Shown one piece after another: positions 26,309 through 38,210 of a stretch of 64,000 nucleotides of DNA. Numbering within the stretch: the stretch's first letter is position 1; the number at the start of each line of letters is the position of its first letter. The DNA is from Diadema setosum. Lineage: Eukaryota > Echinodermata > Echinoidea > Diadematoida > Diadematidae. The notes beneath the pieces were generated by a model that saw nothing but the letters and a program-made list of their open reading frames with translations, did no database searches and had not been told where the DNA came from. Made by a program: the position numbers and the translations under genes. The stretch lies in the NCBI RefSeq assembly GCF_964275005.1, contig NC_092693.1, positions 20,761,706-20,825,705 on the forward strand, given 5' to 3'.

Positions 26309-27604
26309 AGGAGGTACTATAATCTGCATAGGCGATATATTACCTTCTTGGTTTGACAAGCCCCCTGGTGAATGTCAAGCCAACTCAAAAGCCGCCTTGA
26401 AACTCAATATAAGAGAAAAGTCAAGCGAAGAATTATGGTACATTCTGGCCTGCTACAGTGCTTTGACTAATTTATACTCAATCTCGAGCTCTGAAAAAAA
26501 AAAATGCATCAAAATATAACGAAACGTAATTCTTTGTTCCTCACTCGTGAAACAGTCATAGAAGGTATACATCTGAACTGACGAAAATTTTTCCACTTTC
26601 TCTCGACGCTAAATATAGAATAGCATAACTATTGTAATAATGTATTCATTTGCTGTAAGTGATAGAATCAGATCAGGTTCGTGTCATCTTCACGCACGTC
26701 ATCAACACGCAATGCACGTTGCATTCTGCTCGTGCACTGTATAAAAATAATGTACATTATGCAAGGATGTGATATGAGGGTGGAAACTCGCTGATCACGT
26801 GACAATACATACCTACAATATACGGAGTGGACCCCACTTCAAATGGCATTCACTAATAAATTTTACGAGGAAAGGAGATAGTTCGAGATGGAAATAATAC
26901 TCGTTCCGCAACAGAGGAAGCCTCACATGCTTCATAAACTAAAATATGGTGGCTATAATATTCCTACGTGAAGTGCATTCCGCGGGAAGGTTGTGATCTA
27001 CACTGAGTCGCTTCAAAACTGGAGGATGATAGTACAGACAGCCACTGGAACAAGACGTATTCAGAAAGTAATGGTAGAAATCAAACCTATACAAAGCATG
27101 TAAAAATCGCAATTCGAAATCACACATTCCCACCGTCTTGCTTAATTCGTTTCGCCAATTTTAGTGTAAGCCAGATGCCCCTTCCCCTGATTTCTTCTTA
27201 TATTTCCATAGACCTCTTGAGACGCAAGGTTTACTGTAATTTCGCCGTAAATCACAAACAAATCAAAGGAGATATAATGATGGGGCATGGGACTATAGAT
27301 TAATAAAAAAAAAAGTGGAGCAAAGATGATTAAAAACGTATGCAGGGAATGCTATAGCTCAAATAGAATGAGAAATAGCTATAACATACGGCAGTGAATT
27401 CCCGTATTAAATCCATCCAATTTGAAGGCGGGACACGTATTCCCTGAATTTCAAAGGGACTTTTATTCTTGCGGCGTAAATACCCAACACACGTGCAGAT
27501 TTTGCAACCGTATATAATCGGCCTGCATGCATCGTACATGGACCTCTAAACGAGATGCGAGCAGGATCTACTCTACATCAAAACAACAACAACAACAACA
27601 ACCT

Positions 27605-27784
27605 CTTTGTTTATTTGTGACACAATTTATATTGTATCACCTTTACGGGTGCAACTTTGCATCTGTCACACAAGTGAGCACCTTAAGAGGTGTAACTTTG
27701 CACCTTTTAAGATTTTCCTTGGTCTGAAAGGGGCAAAGTTGCACCCGTAGAGGTGATACAATATAAATTATGTCACAAACAAAG
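27605..27784. mobile_element. Fold-back element with ~50-bp arms
   Basis: Left arm TTTGTGACACAATTTATATT, then GTATCACCTTTACGGGTGCA, is mirrored almost exactly by the right arm ending TATGTCACAAACAAA. The motif GGTGCAA(A/C)(G/T)TTGC recurs between the arms. Confidence 0.85.
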
Positions 27785-28653
27785 GTGCAAAGCTGGATCT
27801 ATTTCTTTTTATATGTACACAAGTGTATAACTTGCATAAAAAGAAACTAAAAATAAAACTTAAGAAAAAATCGGAACTACAAATAACAAGTATAGGGTAC
27901 TTCACGACATAAGTTTATCATCCCTTGTTTTTAACACTATTTTATCGGACTATAGACTCAAGGGCTATACCATGACGTTGCAAGTAAACTGCTTTCCTTC
28001 ATATTGTGTTATCGCTTGCATACCGGTAATGAGTTTAATGGACGTTATTGAAGCCTCGAAAGGGGATATGCTAACGTCATTTTGTTCGACCCGATAACGT
28101 TCTTTTTCCTTCCCTCGGAAGCATGAGCTGGCAAATCACAAAGTGATTATGTTCGATGATTATGTCATTCCGGGAATCATAGGCTGTCTACAATTTTTAC
28201 CCGAAAACTTATCTTTTTTCATAGTATTTTCTCGTTTGTGTTGTTCACTTTTTTTTTCGGCCTATCATTTGATGTGGATTTTTGTGTTTTGTTATGCTTA
28301 TGTCGAATTGCTTGGTTTGTTGGTTCAGGCGTAAGTGATGTACACGTTCTACATGCAGTCTGGATACAGATGAATCGGGTAATCGCTGTTCAGTGAAATC
28401 GCGTTTTACACAATCTAAATGTTTGTTTGCCATATAATGACCAAACCACTTAATTGCTTATAATGGTCAATGAAAACTCAGACAAAGTCCTGTTCGTTTG
28501 GCACCATACCATACCATACCAAGAGGAAAGTAAAGAGAGAAAGGGGGGGGGGGGGAGGGGGAGTGATGAGGACTGATGTAGTCTGGTTCGCCGTATAAGT
28601 TAACGCATAGAGATGTTGTGACAATACAATGCAAATCAATGCGACAAAGTTCC

Positions 28654-28909
28654 AATAATAATCATAATAATAATGTCTTCTTTATCCAGGGTGTAGTATC
28701 CTCTTCAGTGTTGCCATTGCTCGCTACCATAGGACATGCACTGCCATTATTATTATCCTAGCGTTGCCAGGTAGCCATTTATTCACCTGGGTCGAGAGGG
28801 ACATAGTGGGTAAAAACATCTTGTCCAAGGACGTAAGCGCTGGGTGGGAATTGAACTCGGGCCCTCCGTTTGGGAATCAGGAGTCTTATCCACTGTGCCA
28901 CAGCACACC
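28654..28909 (-). mobile_element. tRNA-derived SINE
   Basis: Read on the minus strand it begins GGTGTGCTGTGGCACAGTGG. TGGCACAGTGG matches the RNA polymerase III A box TRGYNNARNGG exactly. AGTTCAATTCC, about 50 nt later, matches the B box GGTTCRANTCC at 10 of 11 bases. The body then contains CCTTGGACAAGATGTTTTTA and ACCCAGGTGAATAAATGG, which look like the conserved central block of some deuterostome SINEs (from memory, not checked). It ends in an ATTATT-type tail near 28654. It lies antisense to the aquaporin gene inside its first intron. Confidence 0.8.
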
Positions 28910-29264
28910 TAATAATATGAGAGAGAGAGAACTAAAAAAAAAAAAAAAAACAAGAAAAAATCCACAGCGGTAGGCTAAACTGACAAAAGAAAAAAGTACT
29001 TACCCGTTATTCCTTTTCAACTATCGTAAAATCATACACCTGTCAGCTATCTGATTGTTCGTTTGATAGATTTCTGACAACTTTATTAAATCTTTTCTTC
29101 ATTTTTCCTATGTTACAATAAACAGTCTGCTTTGTTGGAATCTACTTTCTCTGCTGATTTCGTCACGACAATATTATGTTATGGCTATTATTATAAAGAA
29201 AACTGGAAAGGTTACAGTTCGTTATACTGTATATCTTAAAGCGTAATAGCATCGTAATTCCGAA

Positions 29265-29515
29265 AGTTAAAAAGTACGCACCTTCTTTTCATTTTCGAAT
29301 TAACGAACCTTATTTCATTTTCCGATCAACGAACCTTCGGAATAACGAACCTTCGGAATAACGTTTCAAAATAATGTCGGATTAACCAATCCTATTTCAT
29401 TTACAGATTAACGAACATCTGGGTATGGGGAATTTACATTTTTCGGAATAATGAATCTTAATCATCATTTCAATTTTTGATTAACAAAGCTTCGGTATAA
29501 CGAACATTACCTGAA
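29265..29515. repeat. AACGAACCTTCGGAAT minisatellite
   Basis: Degenerate units of the type TTCGGAATAACGAACCT and CATTTTCGGATTAACGAACC, about 15-40 bp apart. The same unit occurs inverted at 31300-31640. Confidence 0.75.
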
Positions 29516-29551
29516 GGAAATGCCTGAGACGTGTCGATGAATGATTACGAA

Positions 29552-29715
29552 GCCCTGTTTCACGGAACAATTTTCAACAACTGAAACCAAAGACATACAT
29601 GCCTGTACTATGACACCTGAACCAGCCATGCAACACCCAATCAGCTGTCAGCATTTGCGTTGTTACCATGGTAACTTCCATGGGTCTTAAACCAGTCCTC
29701 TTGAAGAAACAGGGC
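29552..29715. mobile_element. Small MITE with GCCCTGTTTC ends
   Basis: Perfect 10-bp terminal inverted repeat GCCCTGTTTC / GAAACAGGGC, 164 bp apart. The interior holds the palindrome GTTACCATGGTAAC at 29662-29675. Confidence 0.5.
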
Positions 29716-30151
29716 CATGGGCTGACCAATGATTTTAAAGCTTGTTGCAAGTCAAAAACCTACACGAAACAAACAAAACAACCCTTAGAAAAAAAAAATT
29801 GCATGAATTAGTAAAATAAGTGGATTCAATAAGTCGAAAGAGTAAACTGTAATTAGAAACCTAATAGATAGGGATAGATTCATGTAGATTAATGAATAAA
29901 TTTACAGGATATGATAATTATAGTACGCATTGTTTTGAGAGCAGGGGTGGTATACTGAGCCCGTTGTATCTCTGTTTTAAGTCTGTTGTAACAAATCGGT
30001 ATTCTGAACACCGTTTTAACTGTGTTGTAACTTCTGTTGAAAATTCTGTTTTAACTTTGTTTCAACAGTTCAACTTTGATTAATAACAACTCTCTACTGA
30101 GTGTGTTGTTATTTTCTTATGACTTTCACTTTCTTTTCTTTCTTATCTTAG

Positions 30152-30232
30152 ATCAACTATTCCGGAGCAAGCATGAACCCCGCCAGAAGTCTGGGCTCGG
30201 CCGTGGTCGGAGGCGTGTGGACGGCTCACTGG
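30152..30232 (+). CDS. Aquaporin, second coding exon (second NPA box)
   Basis: This 81-nt exon lies between the acceptor TCTTATCTTAG and the donor GTAAAG, phase 0 on both sides. It encodes 27 residues beginning INYSGASMNPARSLGS and ending WTAHW. It holds hemihelix E with the second NPA box (residues 191-193 of the joined numbering) and the filter arginine R194. Ala at 188 is the AQP4-like residue. Exon length and both phases equal those of exon 3 in vertebrate AQP0/1/2/4/5 genes, which supports the splice sites. It is about 20 kb from the exon at 9352-9897. It is the only copy of this half that I can find in the window, so it must serve that exon and possibly the exon at 1-343. Confidence 0.95.
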
Positions 30233-31299
30233 GTAAAGAATCCTTTGAATAGCCTCCCAATCGTTGTACATGGACTTTGAATTTCCTGAGTGATTCCTCA
30301 GCCGTATCCTAATCCCGATAAAATTTTCTTCCTGTTTGAATTCAGCTTTTCCATACCAGCATTAAATTTCTTCCTAAGAGATAAATTTAATCAATTTTCT
30401 TTTTTTTTTCTGCTCTTTCTCGATCTTTATTCCTGTTAGATCTAAAGTTGCACACCCTGACCCTAATAAACTTTTCTTCATGTTGAGTTAAACTAAATGC
30501 GTGAATGCACGTACACTGCAGAAATGAAAACACAAACGTGGTGTCCATGCTATTTCTAATTTAATAATATTATCACTAACCCTTCACGTGCTCTTGATAT
30601 TTCGTATAATTTTCTCATGATCCGGGTTTCCTATTCGGAGAGTCAATATTTTTTTAAAACTATTTTTTAAGGAATTCGTTATCATATAGCAAATGTAATT
30701 CTATATAATGCAACTTCATCCAAAATAATCCAAACGAGTTCACCCCTTGCCATTCTAACACTAAAAGTATACCCCCGCTTTAAAGGTAGCACAGAACATA
30801 ATTATTTTCTGCCCTTTATGAAACAGACATTTCAATAACAAGACATCTGATTTTGAGTTAGTGCATGTTCAAGAAGATTATCACGGCATGCACTGTTGAT
30901 GTGATAATGAAAAGCGATTTTATTCAGAATGAAAGGGAATCTCATAACAAGAAGATATGAATCAGAGAGAGAGAGTGAGGGGGAGTGATGGAGAGAGAGA
31001 GAGGGAGAGGTTGGGGTTATTGATGGTTGGTGACTGGCAACGAATAGGCAATAACCGTTTCTGGATCTGATGTACCTGTTATAATGTATCTGTTACTTGG
31101 TCCAAGCCGACTCGTTTTAAACGGGGATATCCGGACATGAAGTCAATATTACCAGTAGTGATAACAAAGAGCAAATTCACAGGAAACATTAGTATGCATT
31201 AAATTGGAAAGAAAAAAACAACAACAGCAGCGGTTACTGTCACAGTCTTAGTATTCGTTCAGACATTATGCTTTTCTGTTCCTAGCCAATAAGGGTGAT

Positions 31300-31640
31300 C
31301 ACGTCCGTTATATTCCGAACGTTCGTTAATCCGAAAAATGAAAGACGGTTCGTCATTTCCGGAACACACAAAATCCCTATACCTTGGTGTTTGTTAATCC
31401 GCAAATAAGAAAGGGTTCTTTAGTTCGAACATTTGGGGCTTTTTCCGAAGGTTCGTTATTCCGAAAATGACATAAGGTTTGTTATTCCGAAGGTTCCTTC
31501 AAGCGAAAAGGAAATAAGGTTCATTAATCCGAAAAAAATGAAAAGAAGGAGCGTACTAATGAGTCTTCACAGTTACGAACCTTATTACTTTTCGGATAAA
31601 CAAACTCTCGAAATAACGAACCTCTTTTCATTTTTGTTAA
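31300..31640. repeat. GGTTCGTTATTCCGAA minisatellite, inverted to 29265-29515
   Basis: Units AAGGTTCGTTATTCCGAAAA and GTTCATTAATCCGAAAA are the complement of those about 1.8 kb upstream. The exon at 30152-30232 lies between the two blocks. Confidence 0.75.
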
Positions 31641-32760
31641 AAAGGAACAAGATTTTTTATTTATTTATTTATTTATTTTTTGCTTGAATCTTCAAGGACT
31701 TTCCAGGGAGAGCATGACTGTCATTTCAATCTTTTTTTTCAACCTCATAATCATGACCATCGCTGTAAATGAATGAGTGAATGAGTGAGTGAAGGACTGA
31801 AGGAGTGAATGAATGAATGAATGAATGAATGAATGAATGGACGATCAAACAAGCGATTAACTTGAGAGACTTGAGTAACCTTCATGAAAGATATCACTCT
31901 TTTTTGTTTTTGTTGTTTGTACATGCATTTTGGGTGACGTATACTGGTATAGTCTCAGCTCTTTTGATCACGTAGAATTTGGCTATTGCGCATGCACCGT
32001 CGTACATGACCCTCAGCATCTATTGAACTCTCTATCTACGCACCCCTACGACACACTATCATTTTGTGTCCTTAATTCTTTAAACTAGGTTTGACTTTAT
32101 TCTGCAATCAAAATAACCATATGAAAGGTCAAATGAAACCTTTGATATGATTGTCACATTCTATATTACTTTCGTCAGAGCCGACTAACTAGGTGGGTTA
32201 TGCCCTCTTTTGATTTGTGTCCTTTCGTTTATCAATGCTTTAAGACTTAGGTAGAATAGGTGTCCTTCTGCTTGTTTCTGAATTTAAAAAAAAAAGTAAA
32301 ACTTCATACATTTCGGGTCATCGACTCTTGAAGCAGCTACGGTCATTTTCGCGGAGCTCTATATCATGGTGTTCCTGTCACTATCGGCCATTTTCTTGAT
32401 GAAGTTCTAGGTTGCATTGACCGAGAACGAGAATACAGTGATAATTGTTTCGACCTTGTACCAACCTTTTGGGAACTGTTAAACGATTGCAGTGTCCAAT
32501 AAATAATGTTCCTCAGGCGTAATCGAGTCCTTATGAAACGCGTGTTTCACATCGAAGATTAAAAACTTAAATTGAATACGGTCTACAGGTGGATTGTTGA
32601 TGAATATATTATGATGGTGTTTGGAAGCTGACGCGAAATCAGGCCAACGACCTTACAAAAGAATGGAAGGAACAGAATCAACTGGTCTATAATGTGACTG
32701 AAAGAGTACCATCGCTGATTTGTCACAGGCATAATATTTTGATTTGTAGCCAGTGCTCAG

Positions 32761-32806
32761 TCCCTGGGAAAAACTCTATATATCTACCGTGAGTTTTTCC
32801 CAGGGA
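32761..32806. repeat. 46-bp hairpin
   Basis: TCCCTGGGAAAAACTC is mirrored exactly by GAGTTTTTCCCAGGGA around a 14-nt loop. Confidence 0.85.
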
Positions 32807-33343
32807 TTGAAATGGTTTAAGGTCAATTCTGGATCACTAATGCGAAAATTAACCTCGGAGAACACTACGTTGATCAAAGACTCCGAAACAAAATCGATAC
32901 AACATCGGTTTAGATTTGAGCGCAGTTATCATATTTGAACATTCATGACGTGAAAAATTATGTCTGATGAAGTACAACCAAGTTGAGCACATCACGAGAG
33001 TCAACTCGGATGAAGTTCTATTCCGAGCATTTTGGCAAAGCAGTAAATATTTGCCTTCAACCAAATATCAGTCGTAGTTTGCCGAGAACTCTACATTTCT
33101 TCCCTGCGTGAAATGCCACTTAGAAGTCATGTTTCCGGAAAAGAATAATAGCTCAATGATTCAATTAAAAACGACTATGGACGGCATCTATATATGTATA
33201 GGTTAGTGATTTCTTTTTTTTCCCAAAGAAAATGAAACAAAAAAAAATAAAACAAAACAAAGTTTTTTTTTTTGTTTTTTTTTGTTTTTTTTTTCAGGTG
33301 ATCATGATGGCTTGCCGACATTCAAAGGGTCGTATAGCGTCGA

Positions 33344-33350
<7 letters not shown>

Positions 33351-33387
<37 letters not shown>

Positions 33388-33395
33388 TAATAATG

Positions 33396-33444
<49 letters not shown>

Positions 33445-33548
33445 TAATTTATTATAATAAAAGTAATAGAAGTAGTAGTAGTAGTAGTAGGAGTAATGAT
33501 AATAATAACAACAATATTATTATTATTATTAGAAGTATTATTATCATC
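33351..33548. repeat. ATA/AAT trinucleotide array with AGT block
   Basis: Long (ATA)n run with rare ATG, then GTA repeats, then ATT repeats. The poly-Ile frame over it is not a gene. Confidence 0.95.
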
Positions 33549-33971
33549 ATTATCATCTTAGATTTCACTCTAATTTTCAATGAATTCATACTTCGCTTCC
33601 AGTGTTTGTCTTTGATACATTGAAATCCTTGTGTGTGTGTGTGGGGGGGGGGGGGATGGTGATCGCAGGCTACATCATTCACCGACGTTATAGTTAACTT
33701 GGGAGGGAATGTACTCCAAAATCTTTTTTTTTTTCCCGGAAAGAATTGATGATGGAGTGAACCACAAGTCCCCGGAAAATATGAGACGGGGTGGACTACT
33801 CACAGCTAATTGCACTAGCTGCACACTCTATCTTTGAATACGGATCTAAGTACGTGAGAGGGAAAAAAATATCATTTCATCAATGCAGTAATTATATACA
33901 AGATGTAAAGATTGATTACAATATCTATACATACATTTCGAAAAATCTTTCTCTTTCTCTCATTATCGCAG

Positions 33972-34154
33972 GTCTATTGGGTGGGACCGGTGGTTGGCGG
34001 ACTGCTCGGAGCTGTCATCTACGACTTCGTGCTCGACCCCAACGTCAACATCAGACGCGTGAAGCGGTGCGCCACCTTCGAGTACGGTGACGAGGACGAC
34101 TACACGACCTCCGACGAAGTGAACCTGAACACGATGCCGGCGGAGAACAAGTAG
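33972..34154 (+). CDS. Aquaporin, last coding exon (TM6 and C-terminus)
   Basis: The acceptor TTATCGCAG precedes GTC TAT TGG. The exon encodes 60 residues and a TAG stop. It begins VYWVGPVVGGLLGAVIYDFV, the usual sixth transmembrane helix of classical aquaporins (the YWVGP motif follows the last intron in vertebrate genes too). A cytosolic tail of about 40 residues follows: basic near the membrane (IRRVKR), then strongly acidic (EYGDEDDYTTSDE), ending in ENK. The tail has no recognisable PDZ ligand. Its Ser/Thr residues next to acidic ones could be casein kinase II-type sites, which is inference only. The start of the exon is fixed by phase and by homology; upstream in-frame residues belong to the intron. 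Confidence 0.95.
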   Translation, partial: VYWVGPVVGGLLGAVIYDFVLDPNVNIRRVKRCATFEYGDEDDYTTSDEVNLNTMPAENK

Positions 34155-34257
34155 AAGCTTCCTCGACAACGCGATGGGCAACGTCCCGTTTTGGTTGGCC
34201 AGTGATGGATTGTTTTGGTGTTGTTGTTGTTTTTTTTTTTTTTCAAACTGCACTGAA

Positions 34258-34311
34258 GACTGTTGTAACTATGACGACTGTTGTAACTATGACGACTGTT
34301 GTAACTATGAC
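34258..34311. repeat. 18-bp unit x3 in the aquaporin 3' UTR
   Basis: GACTGTTGTAACTATGAC is repeated three times exactly, about 100 bp after the stop codon. Confidence 0.95.
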
Positions 34312-35842
34312 GACCATTGTCGTTTGTCGCTATAGGACATTGTGGAAGAGCGTGGCATGAGTTGCTATAGTATATTTTGGTTTGCCCGTTATTATCGTTA
34401 AGCCCCCCCCCCCTCGTTTATTTTTAACTAGTTGTTTTATTTGTTTTACTTCTTGTCAGTGATCTTTAACGCGCTAGTATGAAAAAAGTATATAGAAGAA
34501 AAAATATCAAGCACTATTATTCCAAAATCAAAATTAAGGCAATCTTTAAAAAATATTCCTCATGGTGTATATTATAACCTTTTTATGTTCCTTTTTAAAC
34601 GTATATGCTGCTGTGTGGTAATGGGGCGCTGTTGCTCAGTTTTGGATGATTTTAATTATTTTTAGAAAAGAGATAGGCCATGGATCTTTATATGGATTTT
34701 GTGTTTGCCTCATTACCCAAGTATTCCTAGTCCGATTTGTGAAGCTAATTAATCTGCTGCATTCGAGTTAGACTTATTTCAAGCTTATATGGATGCGACT
34801 CATATGATAAGTACGTACAAATTGTAAGCAGCCAGTTCCTGAAAAGTTGCGCGTGCCAAATTTCCGAACGGTTTTTGCGGTATTGTGTATATGTTTTTAT
34901 AATGTTCTAAAGTTGAATGAAGGATTGAATATGACCCCGCGATGTTGAGTTGTATATAGTATACTGCATATGATGTTAACAGCCATATAACGGATGTAGA
35001 TGCTTTAATGAGTTCGATATCTTTCGATACCATTTTGTAAAGCTCTTGCTTTCTGCTACTGAACTCCTCTCCTTGAGTCGGTTTACATGAATGCCAGATG
35101 AAGGACTTGTACTATCACAGCAGTGACACATGGCCGCTTATTATTATCACGGTCAGAGTTACACTTTTTGTTTCTCGAGATGGTGATGTGATTTTGCCTC
35201 GCTTTTGTATATCATCCATATTCCTCACAAATGTACATGCACATCCCCGCCCCCAGGAAAAAAAAATGTTATAAGTATACTATTTTTCGACATATTTTAT
35301 TCCGAAGGTATTCTGTTTCATGTTTCTTCTTGTCCTGCTTCTTCGGGGTCCCCCCCCCCCCCCCCACTTCTTCTTTGTCTTTGTAAACGGAAAGGACTGA
35401 ACGAGATATAATATATGTTTTTTTTTTTTGTTTTTTTTTGGTTACCAAATATCAGCTTTCACTGTGCAGGAATCTTTCAGTAACTAACTACAGTGTACTA
35501 ATGTGCATAAAATCGCAACACTGTATCGATAATGTGTTAAACTCTTAGTGCGTAATGGCTGAAAATTCCAGAACGTACATAGATAGTTGCTCACGGATAG
35601 AGGGTATTCAGTACATCTATTATTTCATTCACAGTTTCGGGGAAAAGAGTTATTTCTAATGAGGTCCTGTATTTCCAAAGTGACAAAGTGGTTCTGATCT
35701 TAAGGCAATACCATCCAAAGTCAGAATATGACTAAAAAAATAGATCTAGGTGTGGTTAGCTTATTGGGAAACACTTCCGATATTTGTATGATAATTAGTC
35801 TTCTCTTTCTCGTGAAATAGACCCCTCATCTGTTGTTGCATT

Positions 35843-35856
35843 GTTGCCATGGCAAC
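35843..35856. promoter_or_regulatory. Consensus RFX X-box palindrome
   Basis: GTTGCCATGGCAAC is the palindromic optimum for RFX transcription factors (GTNRCC..RGYAAC). It stands alone, 1.7 kb after the aquaporin stop. Function is inference; a 14-bp palindrome can also arise from old repeats. Confidence 0.3.
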
Positions 35857-37833
35857 TGTAGAAAGTGTAAGTTGCTGTTGTTGTTATTAGTGTTCGGTGT
35901 CAGGGCCGTGCATTTTTGTTCTATTATCACGTTTTGAATCCTCAGCAAAGTCTTTGAACAAAAGAAATTTATGCGATATCTCAATAACTGATTAGTTGTG
36001 TTTTGTTTTTACGTCTCGGTCAATAATAATAATTTCGCTGAGAATTAGAGAGTTAAAGAGTGTCGGGGGTTGTCACAGAGCACAAATTACGTGAACTGGT
36101 ATTTTGCCCTTTGTGCCTATGTTAATACTATACAGTATTTACTAGCAATTTTTCACTAGAAATGTATAGATAGTACAGCAATGAAATACTGTACATGTAC
36201 GGAAAGAACGATGTGAGCTTGTATAAAAGAAAAAAAGAGAGAGAGACAAAAATAAATAATGACTAAAGCAGATCAGTGACGTCATCTTCGGATGACGCAA
36301 TATTCAGGTAGCCTCCTCACAGACCGAACTTGGGGATCTACCTTGCTGGTAAACTGACTTAAAAAAAAAAAAGATAAAGGAATGCAATATGCTTATGTAC
36401 ATCAGTCTACGCCATAATCTGCTTCACTACCTTCCTCACAGTTCACTGTCAAATTGAAATGGTATCTTACTGCAAGACAATGCCTGAAAACGTTTACTGT
36501 ATAGGTAAGCAAGTCGGTATGTGATCACTGATTAAACCGAAAAAGGAAGGTGTGTTTTGCTTGTGGAGTAATGGTCCTAAAATACGATGATCAAATTTCT
36601 GCGAACAACCAAAGCAAACAGCTACCCATCACCCACTTTAATAAAAACAACAACCACACACAACAGATCATCAGTTTCTTTTTTCGTAGAATTTTTAATA
36701 TTCTAGAAATTTGAAATATATGTACAAGTATCCATACTTTGTTATAAGAGTCATGGAGTCATGTTTGGTAAACCGCATTTTTTTCTTTGTTTGAAAGACA
36801 ATGGTCTCTTGATAGAAGCATATTTTTCAAAACGCCATTTCAGGTGAAGTCAAACAGTCGTTCGCTGCTCCGTTCATTCATGTGAACATCGTCCAGTATT
36901 ACCATGGTTATTCCAACGACTAAATTCACACATATTATCATCATTTGCATTCGTAATGGTCAATAGGTGGACTGAAATCAAGTTTAACGTGTTTAAACAC
37001 AATTTGATCGCAGGAACCACTATAGGGCCTAATTAACGCTTTCGAACATTGAAGTTGTTTTCGAATAGAAAAAGTTGTACGCGTGTTTACAAGCCCGAAC
37101 CAAGTGAAATTGATAAGTTAAAAAAAAAAATCAGTTTGTTTGTTTCGTTCTCTAAGAAATACACTGCATAAGTCAGTGACTACGTTTCTAAATTGAATGC
37201 CACGCTCTGCATCTTCACCTCGTCTTCACTGACTAGATTTACCATATCGAGTGAGGTAAGTTAGTGGAAGTTTATCAGCGACTGCTACTAATTCAAACAT
37301 GGACAGATATGAAGGGAAAATGCACTTGATGTGTATCACGGCGATTTGATTTTGCTGTCTTCGAATACAAGAATGTGTAAAACAGGGAGGTTGTTGTTGT
37401 TTTTTTTTTTCAAAATATCACAATTTTTCTCGTAACTTCCTCGTGGAATTATGTGTTTACTACTTATTCACAGCATTGCTAATCATTTTCCTCATTTCCC
37501 ATGTTTCTCATTTTAGCATTTTCGCTTGTCCTAGATAGAAATCCATTATATAAAGTCCATAATCTACTGTACAAGCACGTACACGTTATATTTTGAATAA
37601 ATGCGAGTTGTCTCTCATTATTTTTGTATGAAAAGCAACTTATTACATGCCTTCCGTAATGTATGCGTTTTGCTACGTGAGAGAAATTTTGTGTGAGGAT
37701 GGCAGGGTGAAAGATTAGCGTATCAAAACAAAAGGCAAGATTGTGACGTTAAGAGATTGAATTGTTTTCTTTTGTTTAGCGCCCCTGGTGCATACTAATC
37801 ATACGCACGGACTAGTACGCCGGATGAAGCAAC

Positions 37834-38210
37834 TTAAAGGGGATGGCTATAGTAACTGATCAGTAGGAATCAGTGGGAATGCTGGGGGATGATTGTTCCT
37901 ATCCTTGTGGGATTCATTTAAGAGTATCATTATATATCTATTTTAGTGTGAAAATTATTTGCATCAGAATGGTCTCATATTCAAGTAATGAGCATTTTAA
38001 TGTTAACGATCGCACTGTCACTGTACAGGCATGCTAACCTGGAAACATTAACCTGCACATTACTTGATATGAGACCATTCTGAAGCAAATAATTTTCACA
38101 CAACAATAGATATATAATGTACTCTTAAATGAATTCCACAAGGATTGGAGCAATCGTCCCCCAGCATTCCCACTGATTCCCACTGATCAGATACTAGCCA
38201 TCCCCTTTAA
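37834..38210. mobile_element. 377-bp fold-back element bounded by TTAA
   Basis: Left end TTAAAGGGGATGGCTATAGT and right end ACTAGCCATCCCCTTTAA pair over arms of about 160 bp with few mismatches and small indels. Both arms contain AAATTATTTGC and ATGAGACCATTCTG in mirror image (the left arm reads CAGAATGGTCTCAT). The central loop is about 60 nt. Confidence 0.9.

Larger units (their letters stand above)
9898..30151 (+). other. First intron of the aquaporin gene (~20.3 kb)
   Basis: No convincing exon is visible inside. It holds CA, GT, AAC and poly-G simple repeats, several fold-back elements, two inverted minisatellite blocks, a 130-bp tandem duplication and a tRNA-derived SINE, all listed separately. 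The stretches 9.9-12.0, 12.2-18.0 and 18.1-19.9 kb contain little beyond simple repeats. Confidence 0.8.
30233..33971 (+). other. Second intron of the aquaporin gene (~3.7 kb)
   Basis: No coding exon seen. It contains a GA-rich tract near 30965-31010, the inverted GGTTCGTTATTCCGAA minisatellite, a GAAT tetranucleotide run (31795-31838), a 46-bp hairpin at 32761 and a long ATA array. Confidence 0.8.

Noticed and set aside
33912..33971. N-terminal extension of the last aquaporin exon frame
   Set aside because: It is intron sequence ending in a clear CAG acceptor; the homologous protein starts at VYWVGP.
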